A DNA stretch of 37,895 nt from Caldilineales bacterium (GTDB lineage Bacteria; Chloroflexota; Anaerolineae; J102). Below are positions 30,734 to 37,895 of this stretch, in pieces. The position numbers and the translations under genes were made by a program. The stretch covers positions 1 through 37,895 of the forward strand of contig JAIBAP010000057.1 of assembly GCA_019695115.1 (NCBI GenBank), given 5' to 3'. The notes below the pieces were generated by a model. That model saw nothing but the letters and a program-made list of their open reading frames with translations. It was not told where the DNA came from and ran no database searches. Numbering within the stretch: position 1 is the first letter of the stretch; each line of letters opens with the position of its first letter.

Positions 30734-31483
30734 ATGACCACAATCGCACGTTTTCCCCATCTCACCCCCACCCAGAGCGTCGGCGCCTGGGTCACGGCCG
30801 ATTACCGGCTGGCGGCCCTGTTCCAGCGTCATGGCATCGACTTCTGCTGCGGCGGCGACAAACCGCTGAGCCAGGCCTGCGCCGAGCAGGGCATCGGCCT
30901 GGAGACGCTGCTGGACGAGGCCCGGCAAGTGACGGCGACCGCGGACGGCAGCGAACAGTACGACCGCTGGACGCTGGACTTCCTGGCCGACTACATCATC
31001 AACCAGTTCCATGCCGCCAACCGCCAGACCATGCCCCAGATCGCCGATTACGCGGCCACGGTGGCCCAGGTGCACGGCGCCGCCCATCCCGAGACCATCG
31101 CCATCGCCAACCTCTGGCCGCGGGTGCAGGGAGAGATGGGCATGCACATGCAGCGGGAGGAGCTGCTGGTCTTCCCCTACATCAAGCGCCTGGCCCGCAG
31201 TCAGGAAGAGGGGACGGCGCCCAAGCCGCTCGCGTCCGGCTCGCTGCCGGAGTTGCTCGACACCCTGGAGGCGGAGCACGACGCCACCGGCGACGCCCTG
31301 GCCGAGATGGCCCGCCTCAGCGACGGCTACACCCCGCCCGCCGACGCCTGCCCCACCTTCCGCACCCTCTACGCCCTGCTGGGCCAATTCGACGCCGCCA
31401 CCAAAAAGCACGTCCACCTGGAGAACAACATCCTCTTCCCCAAGGCCCTGCGCCTGGAAGAGGCCCTGGCCAATCCGGCCTGA
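30734..31483 (+). CDS. ric: RIC-family di-iron protein for Fe-S cluster repair (ScdA/YtfE)
   Basis: A 249-aa protein. The N-terminal ScdA_N domain contains HGIDFCCGGDKPL (C38-C39). The hemerythrin-like domain shows the ligand set expected for YtfE: H93, H138 with E142, H182, and H226 with E230. RIC proteins repair iron-sulfur centres damaged by NO or oxidants and can reduce or release NO at the di-iron site in the cytoplasm. It is first in an apparent operon with the cupin (32-nt gap) and the TIM-barrel gene (15-nt gap). The promoter with a CRP/FNR-type box fits induction by NO or oxygen limitation. Confidence 0.95.
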   Translation: MTTIARFPHLTPTQSVGAWVTADYRLAALFQRHGIDFCCGGDKPLSQACAEQGIGLETLLDEARQVTATADGSEQYDRWTLDFLADYIINQFHAANRQTMPQIADYAATVAQVHGAAHPETIAIANLWPRVQGEMGMHMQREELLVFPYIKRLARSQEEGTAPKPLASGSLPELLDTLEAEHDATGDALAEMARLSDGYTPPADACPTFRTLYALLGQFDAATKKHVHLENNILFPKALRLEEALANPA

Positions 31484-31515
31484 GCCGCCACGCACCATCC
31501 ACAAGGAGCCATTCC

Positions 31516-31842
31516 ATGCAAGCTTTCCAAATCGATCAAGATTACCTCTTCCACGACCGCGACCCCTTTGCCCAGCCACTGTCCGTCGATAAGAGCGGGC
31601 GCATCCTGCGCTTCATGCTCAAGCCGGGCCAGTCGGTGGTGGAGCACACCGCGCCCCATTCGCCCGTCTACATCGTCGTGGTGGCGGGTACGGGTCTCTT
31701 TTCTGGCGCGGGCGGCGAGGCCCAATCCTGCGGCCCCGGCGCGCTGCTGGTGTTCGCGCCGGGCGAGCCGCACGCCATCCACGCCCAGGAGGAGGCTCTC
31801 GTCTTCCTCGCCTTCCTGCACGGTGCGCCGGGCGCGCAGTAG
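31516..31842 (+). CDS. Small cupin protein
   Basis: A 108-aa single-domain cupin with AAGGAG before its ATG. Cupin motif 1 is GQSVVEHTAPHSPVYIVVVAG and motif 2 is PGALLVFAPGEPHAIHA; H44, H48, H86 and H89 could bind metal. Cupins of this size may be metal-dependent enzymes or sensors. Position behind ric suggests a role in the same stress response, perhaps metal or NO related. The exact reaction is unknown. Confidence 0.87.
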   Translation: MQAFQIDQDYLFHDRDPFAQPLSVDKSGRILRFMLKPGQSVVEHTAPHSPVYIVVVAGTGLFSGAGGEAQSCGPGALLVFAPGEPHAIHAQEEALVFLAFLHGAPGAQ

Positions 31843-31857
31843 GCCGGCCATCAGCCT

Positions 31858-32718
31858 ATGAACGAACCGGCCCTCGCCGCCGGCGCCTGGTGCTGGCACG
31901 ATGCCTACTACGCCAGCCGCTGGTCGCTGCTGGATCAGCCGGCCGGCGCCGGCGGCGCCGGCCTGGCGGCCATCGAGTGTAACGACTTCATGCTGCCGCC
32001 GCCCCGCCTCAGCCGGGTGCGGCGGCCCTTGCTAGGCCTGCTGCCTGGCGCGCCGCCGGAGCTCTGGCGCTACAGCCGCGCCAGCCTGCACCAGCTCCAG
32101 GCCAACGCCCAGGCCCACAACATTCGCATCCTGGCCTGGGCCATCAACAGCGACTTTACCGTGCCCGGCTGCCACTGGCCCGCCCAGGCGCTCTACCTAC
32201 GCCGGGGGCTGGCCGCGGCCCGGCTGCTGGACGCGCCCCGGCTGCGCGTCATCCTGGGCGGCAGCACCGAGACGCCCGCCAGCCGCGACGGGCTGATCGT
32301 CCGACGGCTGGCGGCCCTGGTGCGGGCCAGCCCGGCCGCCGTGACCCTGGAGAACCATTGGGGGGTCAGCGCCGACATCGAGCGCCACCTGGCGATCTTC
32401 GATGCCGCGGCCGCAGCCCTGCCGGATGGCCTGCGAGCGCGCTTCGGCTGCTGCTTCGACCCCGGCAACGTGCCCGCAGGCCCGGAACGCCCGCGCTGGT
32501 GGGGCGAGTTGGCCCGCCGCGCCAACCACTTTCATCTCAAGACCACCGCCTTCGACGCCGCTGGCGACGAGACCCACCTGCCCCACGCCGCCATCTTTGG
32601 CCTGCTGGCCGAGGCTGGCTACCGCGGCCCGGTCACCATCGAATACGCCGGGGAGGGCGATCCGATGGACGGGCTGCGGCAGAGCCTGCGCCTCTATCGG
32701 CGGCTGGCCGGTCGATAG
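31858..32718 (+). CDS. TIM-barrel sugar isomerase/epimerase-like protein
   Basis: A 286-aa protein of the xylose isomerase-like TIM-barrel superfamily (AP endonuclease 2 fold). Candidate metal ligands lie at the ends of strands: E165 (AVTLENHWG), D201 (CFDPGN), H226 (NHFHLKTT) and E262 (VTIEYAGEGDP). Relatives isomerise or epimerise sugars and inositols, or act on DNA. The active-site spacing favours the sugar-type enzymes. Location in the ric-cupin operon is unusual for this family and suggests a metal-dependent activity linked to the stress response. Very GC-rich, like ric. Confidence 0.82.
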   Translation: MNEPALAAGAWCWHDAYYASRWSLLDQPAGAGGAGLAAIECNDFMLPPPRLSRVRRPLLGLLPGAPPELWRYSRASLHQLQANAQAHNIRILAWAINSDFTVPGCHWPAQALYLRRGLAAARLLDAPRLRVILGGSTETPASRDGLIVRRLAALVRASPAAVTLENHWGVSADIERHLAIFDAAAAALPDGLRARFGCCFDPGNVPAGPERPRWWGELARRANHFHLKTTAFDAAGDETHLPHAAIFGLLAEAGYRGPVTIEYAGEGDPMDGLRQSLRLYRRLAGR

Positions 32719-32747
32719 CGCCGCCTCCTCCCTTCCGCTTGCCTACG

Positions 32748-32768
32748 GCTGGGATGAGCGCATCCAGC
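32748..32768. repeat. Hairpin, possible IS200-type end
   Basis: GCTGGGATG (32748-32756), AGCG, CATCCAGC (32761-32768): a stem with one bulged G. It lies about 175 bp before the transposase remnant. IS200/IS605 elements carry such hairpins near their ends. No matching right-end hairpin was found past 33374. Confidence 0.4.
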
Positions 32769-32942
32769 TAATCCGCCCATCCTAGCCATCCGCCGGGATC
32801 GCGACTGTCCGGGACTGTGAGAACGGCGGCAGTCGTCGTTTCATCATCCGGATGGCATTTTCATCTGTCTGGACAGCGCGTTGACTGACGAGGTCAAGGC
32901 GCGACTGGAAGATGGGCGGCAGGTGAAGGTGATCTGATTGGC

Positions 32943-33374
32943 CGTCAACGGCTGTTCGCCTACATCGTGCGCAAAGCCGCCGAGCTTGGCGCCTACATCT
33001 ACGCCATCGATGGCTGGACCGAACACACCCACGTCGTCACGGCCATTCCTCCTCACGTCGCCGTTTCCCATTTGGTCAAAATGGCCAAGGGGGCTTCCTC
33101 GCATGACCTCAACCAACAAGGCTTACCTGTTCACTTCGCCTGGCAGCGCGGCTACGGTGTGTTGACACTAGGCCAACGCCAGCTAGCTGACGCCATCGCC
33201 TATGTGCAAAGACAAAAGCAGCACCATGCTCAGAACATAGCTCTGGCGTGGCTGGAACGCTATGAGGAAGTTGATGAGGGGCCGCCCGAGCTCATCGGCC
33301 ACCATCCGCCGTCGGTTCCCACTCTGCGCGAGCCATCGGCCATCTACGAGAGCCGCGGCGATTTACCATTCTGA
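32943..33374 (+). pseudogene. IS200-like (Y1, HUH) transposase remnant
   Basis: The frame reads RQRLFAYIVRKAAELGA, then GWTEHTHVVTAIPPHVAV (HTH as the HUH metal motif), KMAKGASSHDLN, FAWQRGYGVLTLG and AYVQRQKQHH, where the tyrosine is the likely Y1 nucleophile. These match IS200/REP-associated transposases. The expected N-terminus (about 25-35 residues ending before RQRLF) is missing, and the only start left is GTG 32967, inside the domain. It is probably inactive. The bases 32719-32942 contain short ORF scraps only, one ending DEVKARLEDGRQVKVI, which I cannot place. Confidence 0.8.
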
Positions 33375-33557
33375 CTGGCCGGCGTCGAGGAGCACAGCTT
33401 CAGCATCCCCCATTTCACCATGGAGAGGGAGACCGGCACCGGCAGTTTCGGGGTTGTTGACGCTGCGCACGCCGAACATCACCTGGTGGCCGGCCCTCGC
33501 CCACTTGCGGGCCAGGGTGCCGCCGATGATCTTGGCGCCAATGACTGCGATTTTCAT
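33363..33557 (-). pseudogene. Truncated F420-dependent NADP reductase-like protein
   Basis: From ATG 33557 (AAGGAGACAGCT upstream) the frame gives MKIAVIGAKIIGGTLARKWA and then GHQVMFGVRSVNNPE, the N-terminal Rossmann strand and loop of NADPH:F420 reductase-like proteins. The glycine loop reads GAKIIGG instead of GAGNIGG, losing one conserved Gly. Homology stops after about 40 residues, and the frame ends at 33363 where the transposase remnant begins. Full-length relatives are about 200 aa. A good ribosome binding site remains, so a 64-aa fragment may still be made. Confidence 0.72.
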
Positions 33558-33591
33558 AGCTGTCTCCTTGATGAAGTGGTGGCGGGGAGCG

Positions 33592-34023
33592 TCAGGCCGC
33601 ACGTGCGCTTCCGAACACGTAGAACAGAGGCACGATGATGAAGATGGCCCAGGCCGCGGGCGGGAAGATGAAAGCCACCAGCGCGGCCAGGCCGTAGGCC
33701 ACCGGGCCGATCAGCCCGCGCGCAGCCGCGCTGACCACCACGACCGGGGCCACGCCGGCGTGATACAACTGCCGGGCCTGCGCCTGCCGCCACATCAGAT
33801 TGAAGGCAATGCCGGCCAGCATCAGCACGACGGCGAAGAGGGCCAGGCTGACCGGGTTGCCGGGGTATTCGCCGATCATCGCTGTGGGGAAGGGGATGAA
33901 GGAAAGGGCCAGCAGCAGCAGGGTGTTCAGCCACAGCAGCCGGGTGTCCACCCGCTCGACCAGGCGGAAGAAGCGGTGGTGGTTCACCCAGAAGACGGCG
34001 ACGAAGAAGAAGCTCAGCTCGTT
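33592..34023 (-). pseudogene. TMEM175/DUF1211-like channel, N-terminally truncated
   Basis: The frame contains FVAVFWVNHHRFFRLVERVD, RLLWLNTLLLLALSFIPFPT and AMIGEYPGNPVSLALFAVVL, the conserved middle of TMEM175 (DUF1211) potassium-channel-like membrane proteins, followed by three more hydrophobic helices. The first helix with the invariant FSD motif, which forms the pore, is missing. The only starts left are internal, such as GTG 33987. The homology begins at about 34020, exactly where the divergent TetR gene also loses its 5' end. One deletion between the two could explain both. The truncated protein would not form a normal channel. Confidence 0.75.
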
Positions 34024-34028
34024 CGCCC

Positions 34029-34586
34029 GGCCGCCCGCGCGAGCCGGAGACGGACGAGCGTATCCTCGATGCGACCTACCGCTTGATGGCGCAGCACGGC
34101 TAGACGCGCATGTCTATGGACGCCATCGCTGCCGAGGCGGGTGTGACCAAGCCAACGATCTACCGGCGCTACGGCGCCAAGAGCGAGCTGGCGATGGCGG
34201 CGTTGATCTACAAGTGCGACCCGAGCCGGCCGCCAATCACCGGCGACACACGGGCCGATCTGGTGGCGGAGATGGAGCACTTCCGCCGCGGCATCTCGCG
34301 GCCCTACGGCATGTCGCTGCTGGGCACGGTGCTGGCCGAGGAGCACGAGACGCCGGAGCTGTTGGCCGCGTTCCGCGAATACCTGGTGGCGCCGCGGCGC
34401 CAGGCCCTGGCTGCCCTGCTCGAGGCTGGCCGCGCCCGCGGCGAGTTTCGCGCCGACGCCGACCTGGCGCTTGCGGCCAACCTGCTGGTGGGCGCCTATT
34501 ACGCCCAGTATGTGGCTGGCGCGGCCTTTGCCGACGATTGGAGCGCGCGGGTGGTGGAGGGCGTGCTGGAGGGGTTGCGGGGCTGA
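34029..34586 (+). pseudogene. TetR-family regulator with nonsense codon in the helix-turn-helix
   Basis: The frame reads GRPREPETDERILDATYRLM, AQHG, a TAG at 34101-34103, then TRMSMDAIAAEAGVTKPTIY and the TetR ligand domain to 34586. In relatives the stop position is usually Tyr (TAC to TAG is one change). No start codon precedes GRPREP. From the remaining ATG (34110 or 34116), a 158-aa protein would lack helix 1 of the DNA-binding domain. TetR genes are often divergent from the transporter or channel they repress; here the neighbour is the truncated TMEM175-like gene. The bases 34587-34790 that follow show nothing I can identify. Confidence 0.82.
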
Positions 34587-34790
34587 CGCCTTTCACACGC
34601 CCGCGGCTAAAGCCTTCTGGCAGCAGCGCCAGATCACCGTGGGGAGCCTGTTGGGTCTACTCTGTGTTTTGGCCAGCGACAGCGACGAAAATGAAGGGGC
34701 AAGGCTTATTTGCGCTCTGCGCCCGGCGCCCACCCGCACATGGCGGTCAGCAAGGACGCGCCCCTGGCGGAGTTTGAAGCGGCGGTATGC

Positions 34791-35012
34791 TCAAGGTGTA
34801 GCCGCCCATCTGCCAGCCTCTGCATCGGCGACAGAAGCGGATTGAGCCGCCAGCAGCGCCTCCAGTTGACCGATCAGCCCCGACCAGCCGCGGAAGTAGC
34901 AGGCTTCGCCGTCGGGCAGCGATTGCAGCTTGCCCCGCCACTCGGTCTGACCTGCGGCCACGGTTTCCTGCCACAGGCGCAGGGTGAAAAGGCGCGTCGG
35001 TCGGGTCGTCAT
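34791..35012 (-). CDS. Small protein of unknown function, copy 1 (intact)
   Basis: A 73-aa protein starting MTTRPTRLFTLRLWQETV, then GQTEWRGKLQSLPDGEACYF and RGWSGLIGQLEALL. The pattern (reaction to WRG-x-L/V-Q, GE-x-x-YFR-W) is a compact alpha/beta domain that I do not recognise. A closely similar but frameshifted copy lies at 36031-36221; the pair flanks the VOC and SnoaL-like genes. The start at 35012 is chosen because the duplicated copy begins at the same codon. An upstream ATG at 35033 is possible. Confidence 0.62.
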   Translation of the reverse strand: MTTRPTRLFTLRLWQETVAAGQTEWRGKLQSLPDGEACYFRGWSGLIGQLEALLAAQSASVADAEAGRWAATP

Positions 35013-35074
35013 CGTTGCCTCAGTCTCACGCATCTTGGGCCGGGGAGAAAGGTCCCGCGCCACGCCAGATCCGC

Positions 35075-35479
35075 TCATCCTAGCGGCGCGGTCAGCTCCA
35101 CCTGGATGTTGTCCGGGTCGCGGAACGCCAGCACGGCGATGCCGAACGGCGCCAGCGGCTTGATCTCGCCGTGCGCCACGCCCTGCGCGTCGAACAGGCT
35201 GACCGCGGCCTCCAGGTCGGCCATACTCGCCACGCTCAGACTCAGGTGATCCAGGCCGATGCGGTTCTCGCTGAAGCTGTCGCCAGCGCTGGCCTGGGCC
35301 GGGTCGGGCGGCGGGTTGAGGGCCAGCAGCACGCTGCCGTTGTGCAGCAGCGCCTTCGGGCCGAAGTCGGTGAGGAAGTTGAAGCCGAGCAGCCCGGCGT
35401 AGAACTGCTGCGAGCGGCGGACGTCGCTGACGGTCAGCGCCACGTGGTGGACGGCTGCGGTTTGGATAGATGTGCTCAT
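35075..35479 (-). CDS. VOC-superfamily (glyoxalase/dioxygenase-like) protein
   Basis: A 134-aa protein starting at 35479 with GAAGGAGAA upstream. It has two betaalphabetabetabeta modules: VHHVALTVSDVRRSQQFYAGLLGFNFL at the N-terminus and GLDHLSLSVASMADLEAAVS in the middle. It ends FRDPDNIQVELTAPLG, where the last Glu with the two His (VHHVAL, LDHLSL) can form the metal site. VOC proteins include glyoxalases, extradiol dioxygenases and antibiotic-resistance proteins, so the reaction cannot be chosen. The 128 bases up to the next gene include a short in-frame extension that I do not regard as coding. Confidence 0.9.
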   Translation of the reverse strand: MSTSIQTAAVHHVALTVSDVRRSQQFYAGLLGFNFLTDFGPKALLHNGSVLLALNPPPDPAQASAGDSFSENRIGLDHLSLSVASMADLEAAVSLFDAQGVAHGEIKPLAPFGIAVLAFRDPDNIQVELTAPLG

Positions 35480-35607
35480 ACGATTCTCCTTCATCTGTTT
35501 GCTGTCACACGTTCGCCGGATGAACTCACCCTGCGTCGTGAGCTGGACCCCGAAGACCGGCGCGGTTTCGGTCATGTCCACGAAAGACTCGAAGATGCCA
35601 AAGCCGC

Positions 35608-36009
35608 TCAGCCCATCGCCACGCCAAGCTGCTGCAGCAACGCCGGCATCTCGAAGTACACGCGGCCGCGCGTGATCTGGTCATTCTCCAGATCGTAAAC
35701 CACGCACAGCGGGACGCGCACGTCCTTGCCCGTGGCCGGGATGCCGGCGAATTCGCCGATGTGCTTGCCGACAAAGTCGCCCTCGACCATCGCGTTGTGA
35801 TCGCCGAAAAGGACGGTGCGTGTGGCAGCGGCGGCGTCGAAGGCAACGTGGTAGAAGTAGGTCAACATCCCCATGACACCGTCACGCCCGCGGTGTTCCT
35901 GCCCTGTCGCCATGATGGTGAAGACCACGTCCTCCGCCATCATGCTGACATCGCCATGTTCCGAGTTGAAATAGCGCATCATCGTAGCTTGTGTACTTTC
36001 GACTGACAT
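35608..36009 (-). CDS. SnoaL-like ester cyclase / NTF2-fold protein
   Basis: A 133-aa protein with a strong AGGAGG before ATG 36009. The order is helix MSVESTQATMMRYFNSEHGD, AEDVVFTIMATGQEHRGRDG, a hydrophobic helix (LTYFYHVAF) and the sheet AMVEGDFVGKHIGEFAGIPA then VPLCVVYDLENDQITRGRVYF. This is the SnoaL-like pocket fold of polyketide cyclases and many uncharacterised proteins. Substrate unknown. It is in line with the VOC gene and may be cotranscribed. Confidence 0.85.
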   Translation of the reverse strand: MSVESTQATMMRYFNSEHGDVSMMAEDVVFTIMATGQEHRGRDGVMGMLTYFYHVAFDAAAATRTVLFGDHNAMVEGDFVGKHIGEFAGIPATGKDVRVPLCVVYDLENDQITRGRVYFEMPALLQQLGVAMG

Positions 36010-36030
36010 CGTGACCTCCTGCGAATGGAA

Positions 36031-36221
36031 TCATAGTGTGAGTGTTTCCGGTTTCAACAGCGCCTCCAAGCGCTCGATCAGCCCCGGCCAGCCGCGGAAG
36101 TAATAGGCTTCGCCGTCGGGCAGCGCTTGCAGCTTGCCGCGCCACTCGGTCTGACCTTCGGCGAGCGCTGCCTGCCACAGCGCAGCGCGAACAGGCGGTT
36201 TGTCCTGGGTGCTGCTGTCAT
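36031..36221 (-). pseudogene. Small protein of unknown function, copy 2 (frameshifted)
   Basis: The ATG at 36221 reads MTAAPRTNRLFALR and then leaves frame. In the next frame the sequence continues WQAALAEGQTEWRGKLQALP, DGEAYYFRGWPGLIERLEAL and ends LKPETLTL. Against copy 1 (CTGCGCCTGTGGCAG) one base is missing near 36180 (CTGCGCTGTGGCAG). DNA identity with copy 1 is obvious over about 150 bp. Confidence 0.8.
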
Positions 36222-36264
36222 CGTTCGACTCTCTCGGTTCGATGGCAACATGGTATCAGGATCA

Positions 36265-36298
36265 GCGTTTCATAGGCGTTTCATAGAGCGTTTGATGG
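36265..36298. repeat. 11-bp tandem repeat
   Basis: GCGTTTCATAG at 36265-36275 and 36276-36286, then a degenerate GCGTTTGATGG at 36288-36298. It lies just behind the stop of the TPR protein and 44 bp upstream of the frameshifted gene's start. It may be a binding site or slippage. Confidence 0.6.
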
Positions 36299-36308
36299 AA
36301 GGGAATTT

Positions 36309-37895
36309 TCAGGAGAAGTTCATTTGCACGGTCAGATCGAGGGCCTGGCGGAGGAGGTCGTCGGCCGCCTCGATCTGACCGGCGGCCCAGGCCGCCACGG
36401 CCGCGACGAGCGGCGCCTCGATGTCCGGCGGCAGCGCCTGCTGGGCCGGATTGAGCAGCGACCGGGCGTGGGCGATCGCGTCGGCCAGCCGATCCTGCGC
36501 CAGGCTGACGCCGATCAGCGGCCAGAGCGCGTGCCAGCGGAACGGATAGGGCCGCGCGTATTGCTGCCAGGCGTCCAGCGCGGCCTGGCCCAACTGCTCG
36601 GCCTGGGCGGGATCGCCGCGGCGCCAGGCGAGCCAGGCCAGGTTGCCCCGACACGCACCGAGGTACTCAAGCATCCCGGCCGCCTCAGCCACGGCCAGCC
36701 CGCGGGCGGCGTACGCTTCGACTTCGGCGTCGCGCCCCTGGCGGCGGCGGACAGCGGCCAGGTAGGTCAGGCAGCGCACCTGCAGGGTGATGTCGCCGAT
36801 CTGCTCGGCCAGGGTGAGCGCACCCTGAAGGTTGTCTTCAGCTTCGACGTGATCGCCGTGCCACAGCAGATAGAAGCCCAGTCCAAACTGGTAGGGCGCG
36901 CGCGCCTCAGGGCTGGCAGCGGGCGGGAGCGCGGCCAGCGCGGCCAGCGCGGCGCGGGCGGAGGCGACCGCCGCATCCGACGGCGCAAACCGGCCGCTCC
37001 GGCTCTGCTGCCGGCTCATGTTGCTGTAGAGCGCCGCCCGTTGGTGCGGCGTCCCATGCTGCTCGATCAAGGGCTGCACGCGCTCGATCTGCCGCGCCAT
37101 GTCGGCCGGCCGGTTCCACCAGTACAACAGGATCAGGTGCTCGATCTGCACCTGGCACCACTCCTCCCACCAGGCCGCCTCGCCGGTTTCCTCCGGCGCA
37201 CCGAGCAGCGCCTCGGCCGCGGCATACTGGGCGGCGACGCGCTCGTAATCGGCGCATTCGTTTTCCAGGGTCTTGCCGATCTTGCGGTACAGCCGCGCCT
37301 GGGTGATCCGATCGGGTTCTGGCGCGGCCGATTGCGCGACCGTGTACGCCTCACGCGCGGCGCCATGCTGCGCCAGCAGCTCGTCTAGGTCACCCAGCGC
37401 CTCGTGCAGGCGCACCGTCAGCTCGGACTGTGGCGCGTCCGCGGGCAGGGCAGCTAGCAGGCCGATGGCCCGCATCAGCGCGGCCCGCGCTTCATCGTGC
37501 GCGTAGATGCCCCGTGCGTGCGCGGCCGCCCGCTCATAGGCAGCGATCGCCAGCGCAGGCTTGCCAGCCGCCTCCCAGTGTCCGGCGATCACGCCTGCGA
37601 CCTGTTCGAGGTCGGCGGTGTGGATCTGCGCCAACGCCCCCGCCACCCGGCCGTGCAGCCAGCGCCGCCGGGTCTGGCTCAGCCCGGCGTAGGCCGCCTC
37701 GCGCAGCTTGTCGTGGCTGAAATCGTAGGCGTCCGCGCCCTGTTCGCGGATGAGGCGTCGCCGCCAGCACTCATCCAGCGCCGCGACCAGGGCTTCCTCG
37801 CCCAGGTCGCTGGCGGCCGCCAGCACGCCGAAGGTGAACGCCCGGCCCACTACCGCGGCCAGATCGAGCACGCCGCGCGCCGCGGGCGAAAGCTG
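36309..37895 (-). CDS. C-terminal part of an AAA-ATPase/TPR signal-transduction regulator (cut by window edge)
   Basis: At least 528 residues, open to the window end. The N-terminal visible part (QLSPAARG, VLDLAAVVGRAFTFGVLAAA, then FSHDKLREAAYAGLSQTRRR) matches the winged region that follows the NTPase domain in large adenylate-cyclase/AAA-type and SARP/MalT-like regulators. The rest is a string of TPR-like helical pairs, for example RAALYSNMSRQQSRSG, LGFYLLWHGDHVEAEDNLQG and CRGNLAWLAWRRGDPAQAEQ. Such proteins sense ligands or partners through the TPR array. The kinase, cyclase or DNA-binding part would be outside the window. No regulator binding site is seen at its 3' end apart from the 11-bp repeats. 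Confidence 0.82.
   Translation of the reverse strand, partial: QLSPAARGVLDLAAVVGRAFTFGVLAAASDLGEEALVAALDECWRRRLIREQGADAYDFSHDKLREAAYAGLSQTRRRWLHGRVAGALAQIHTADLEQVAGVIAGHWEAAGKPALAIAAYERAAAHARGIYAHDEARAALMRAIGLLAALPADAPQSELTVRLHEALGDLDELLAQHGAAREAYTVAQSAAPEPDRITQARLYRKIGKTLENECADYERVAAQYAAAEALLGAPEETGEAAWWEEWCQVQIEHLILLYWWNRPADMARQIERVQPLIEQHGTPHQRAALYSNMSRQQSRSGRFAPSDAAVASARAALAALAALPPAASPEARAPYQFGLGFYLLWHGDHVEAEDNLQGALTLAEQIGDITLQVRCLTYLAAVRRRQGRDAEVEAYAARGLAVAEAAGMLEYLGACRGNLAWLAWRRGDPAQAEQLGQAALDAWQQYARPYPFRWHALWPLIGVSLAQDRLADAIAHARSLLNPAQQALPPDIEAPLVAAVAAWAAGQIEAADDLLRQALDLTVQMNFS

Noticed and set aside
32820-32940. Separate gene ending DEVKARLEDGRQVKVI
   Set aside because: Only a short frame without a start, ribosome binding site or recognisable family; probably a remnant.
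34587-34790. Small ORFs between TetR and the unknown gene
   Set aside because: No start with a ribosome binding site and no protein-like composition.
35480-35607. N-terminal extension of the VOC gene or separate small gene
   Set aside because: The frame is open (ETAPVFGVQLTTQGEF), but the strong ribosome binding site at 35479 and the family start favour the shorter protein.

Overview
The window looks like chromosome from a GC-rich bacterium, most likely a member of the Chloroflexota (Anaerolineae/Caldilineae-like). The main reason is the large block of GT-C type membrane glycosyltransferases, including two DUF2298 ('YYY' membrane) proteins and an Agl23-like protein. That combination is best known from Chloroflexota and archaea. 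This is recognition by eye, not a database result.

Layout. (1) 1-5.7 kb: a LuxR-type response regulator (minus strand), then a mobile region. It holds a winged-helix/nuclease-like protein behind a promoter that runs straight into a terminator hairpin, a 42-aa ORF, and two tandem large serine recombinases separated by a promoter with a perfect 20-bp operator palindrome. The second recombinase reads into the 3' part of a tRNA-Asp gene on the other strand. (2) 5.7-7.8 kb: an octanucleotide array, a lepA promoter and lepA. (3) 7.9-28.4 kb: six very large polytopic glycosyltransferase-like proteins, two carrying PA14-like modules and two carrying NHL beta-propellers. A VapBC-type toxin-antitoxin pair and an orphan Phd/YefM-type antitoxin sit directly against two of them. 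The block is full of heptanucleotide and octanucleotide arrays and short perfect palindromes, both between genes and in frame inside them. (4) 28.6-32.7 kb: a nitrosative-stress/redox group (DUF1858, DUF2249, RIC di-iron repair protein, cupin, TIM-barrel sugar isomerase-like). Three of its promoters share a CRP/FNR-type box about 30 nt before the -10 element. Two unrelated small genes (NTF2-like, DHFR-like) are interspersed. (5) 32.7-36.3 kb: a decayed zone with an IS200-like transposase remnant, truncated oxidoreductase and TMEM175-like genes, a TetR gene with a stop codon in its helix-turn-helix, a VOC protein, a SnoaL-like protein, and a duplicated small gene whose second copy is frameshifted. 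(6) 36.3 kb to the end: the C-terminal part of a large AAA/TPR-type regulator, cut by the window edge.

How the genes may work together. The glycosyltransferase block probably builds or attaches surface glycans from polyprenyl-linked sugars outside the membrane. The 28.6-32.7 kb group looks like one response unit for oxygen/NO stress and Fe-S repair, since the three promoters have the same geometry. The most unusual signals are the heptamer arrays written into glycosyltransferase reading frames, the three-promoter CRP/FNR mini-regulon, and the paired recombinases with unequal active sites beside tRNA-Asp.
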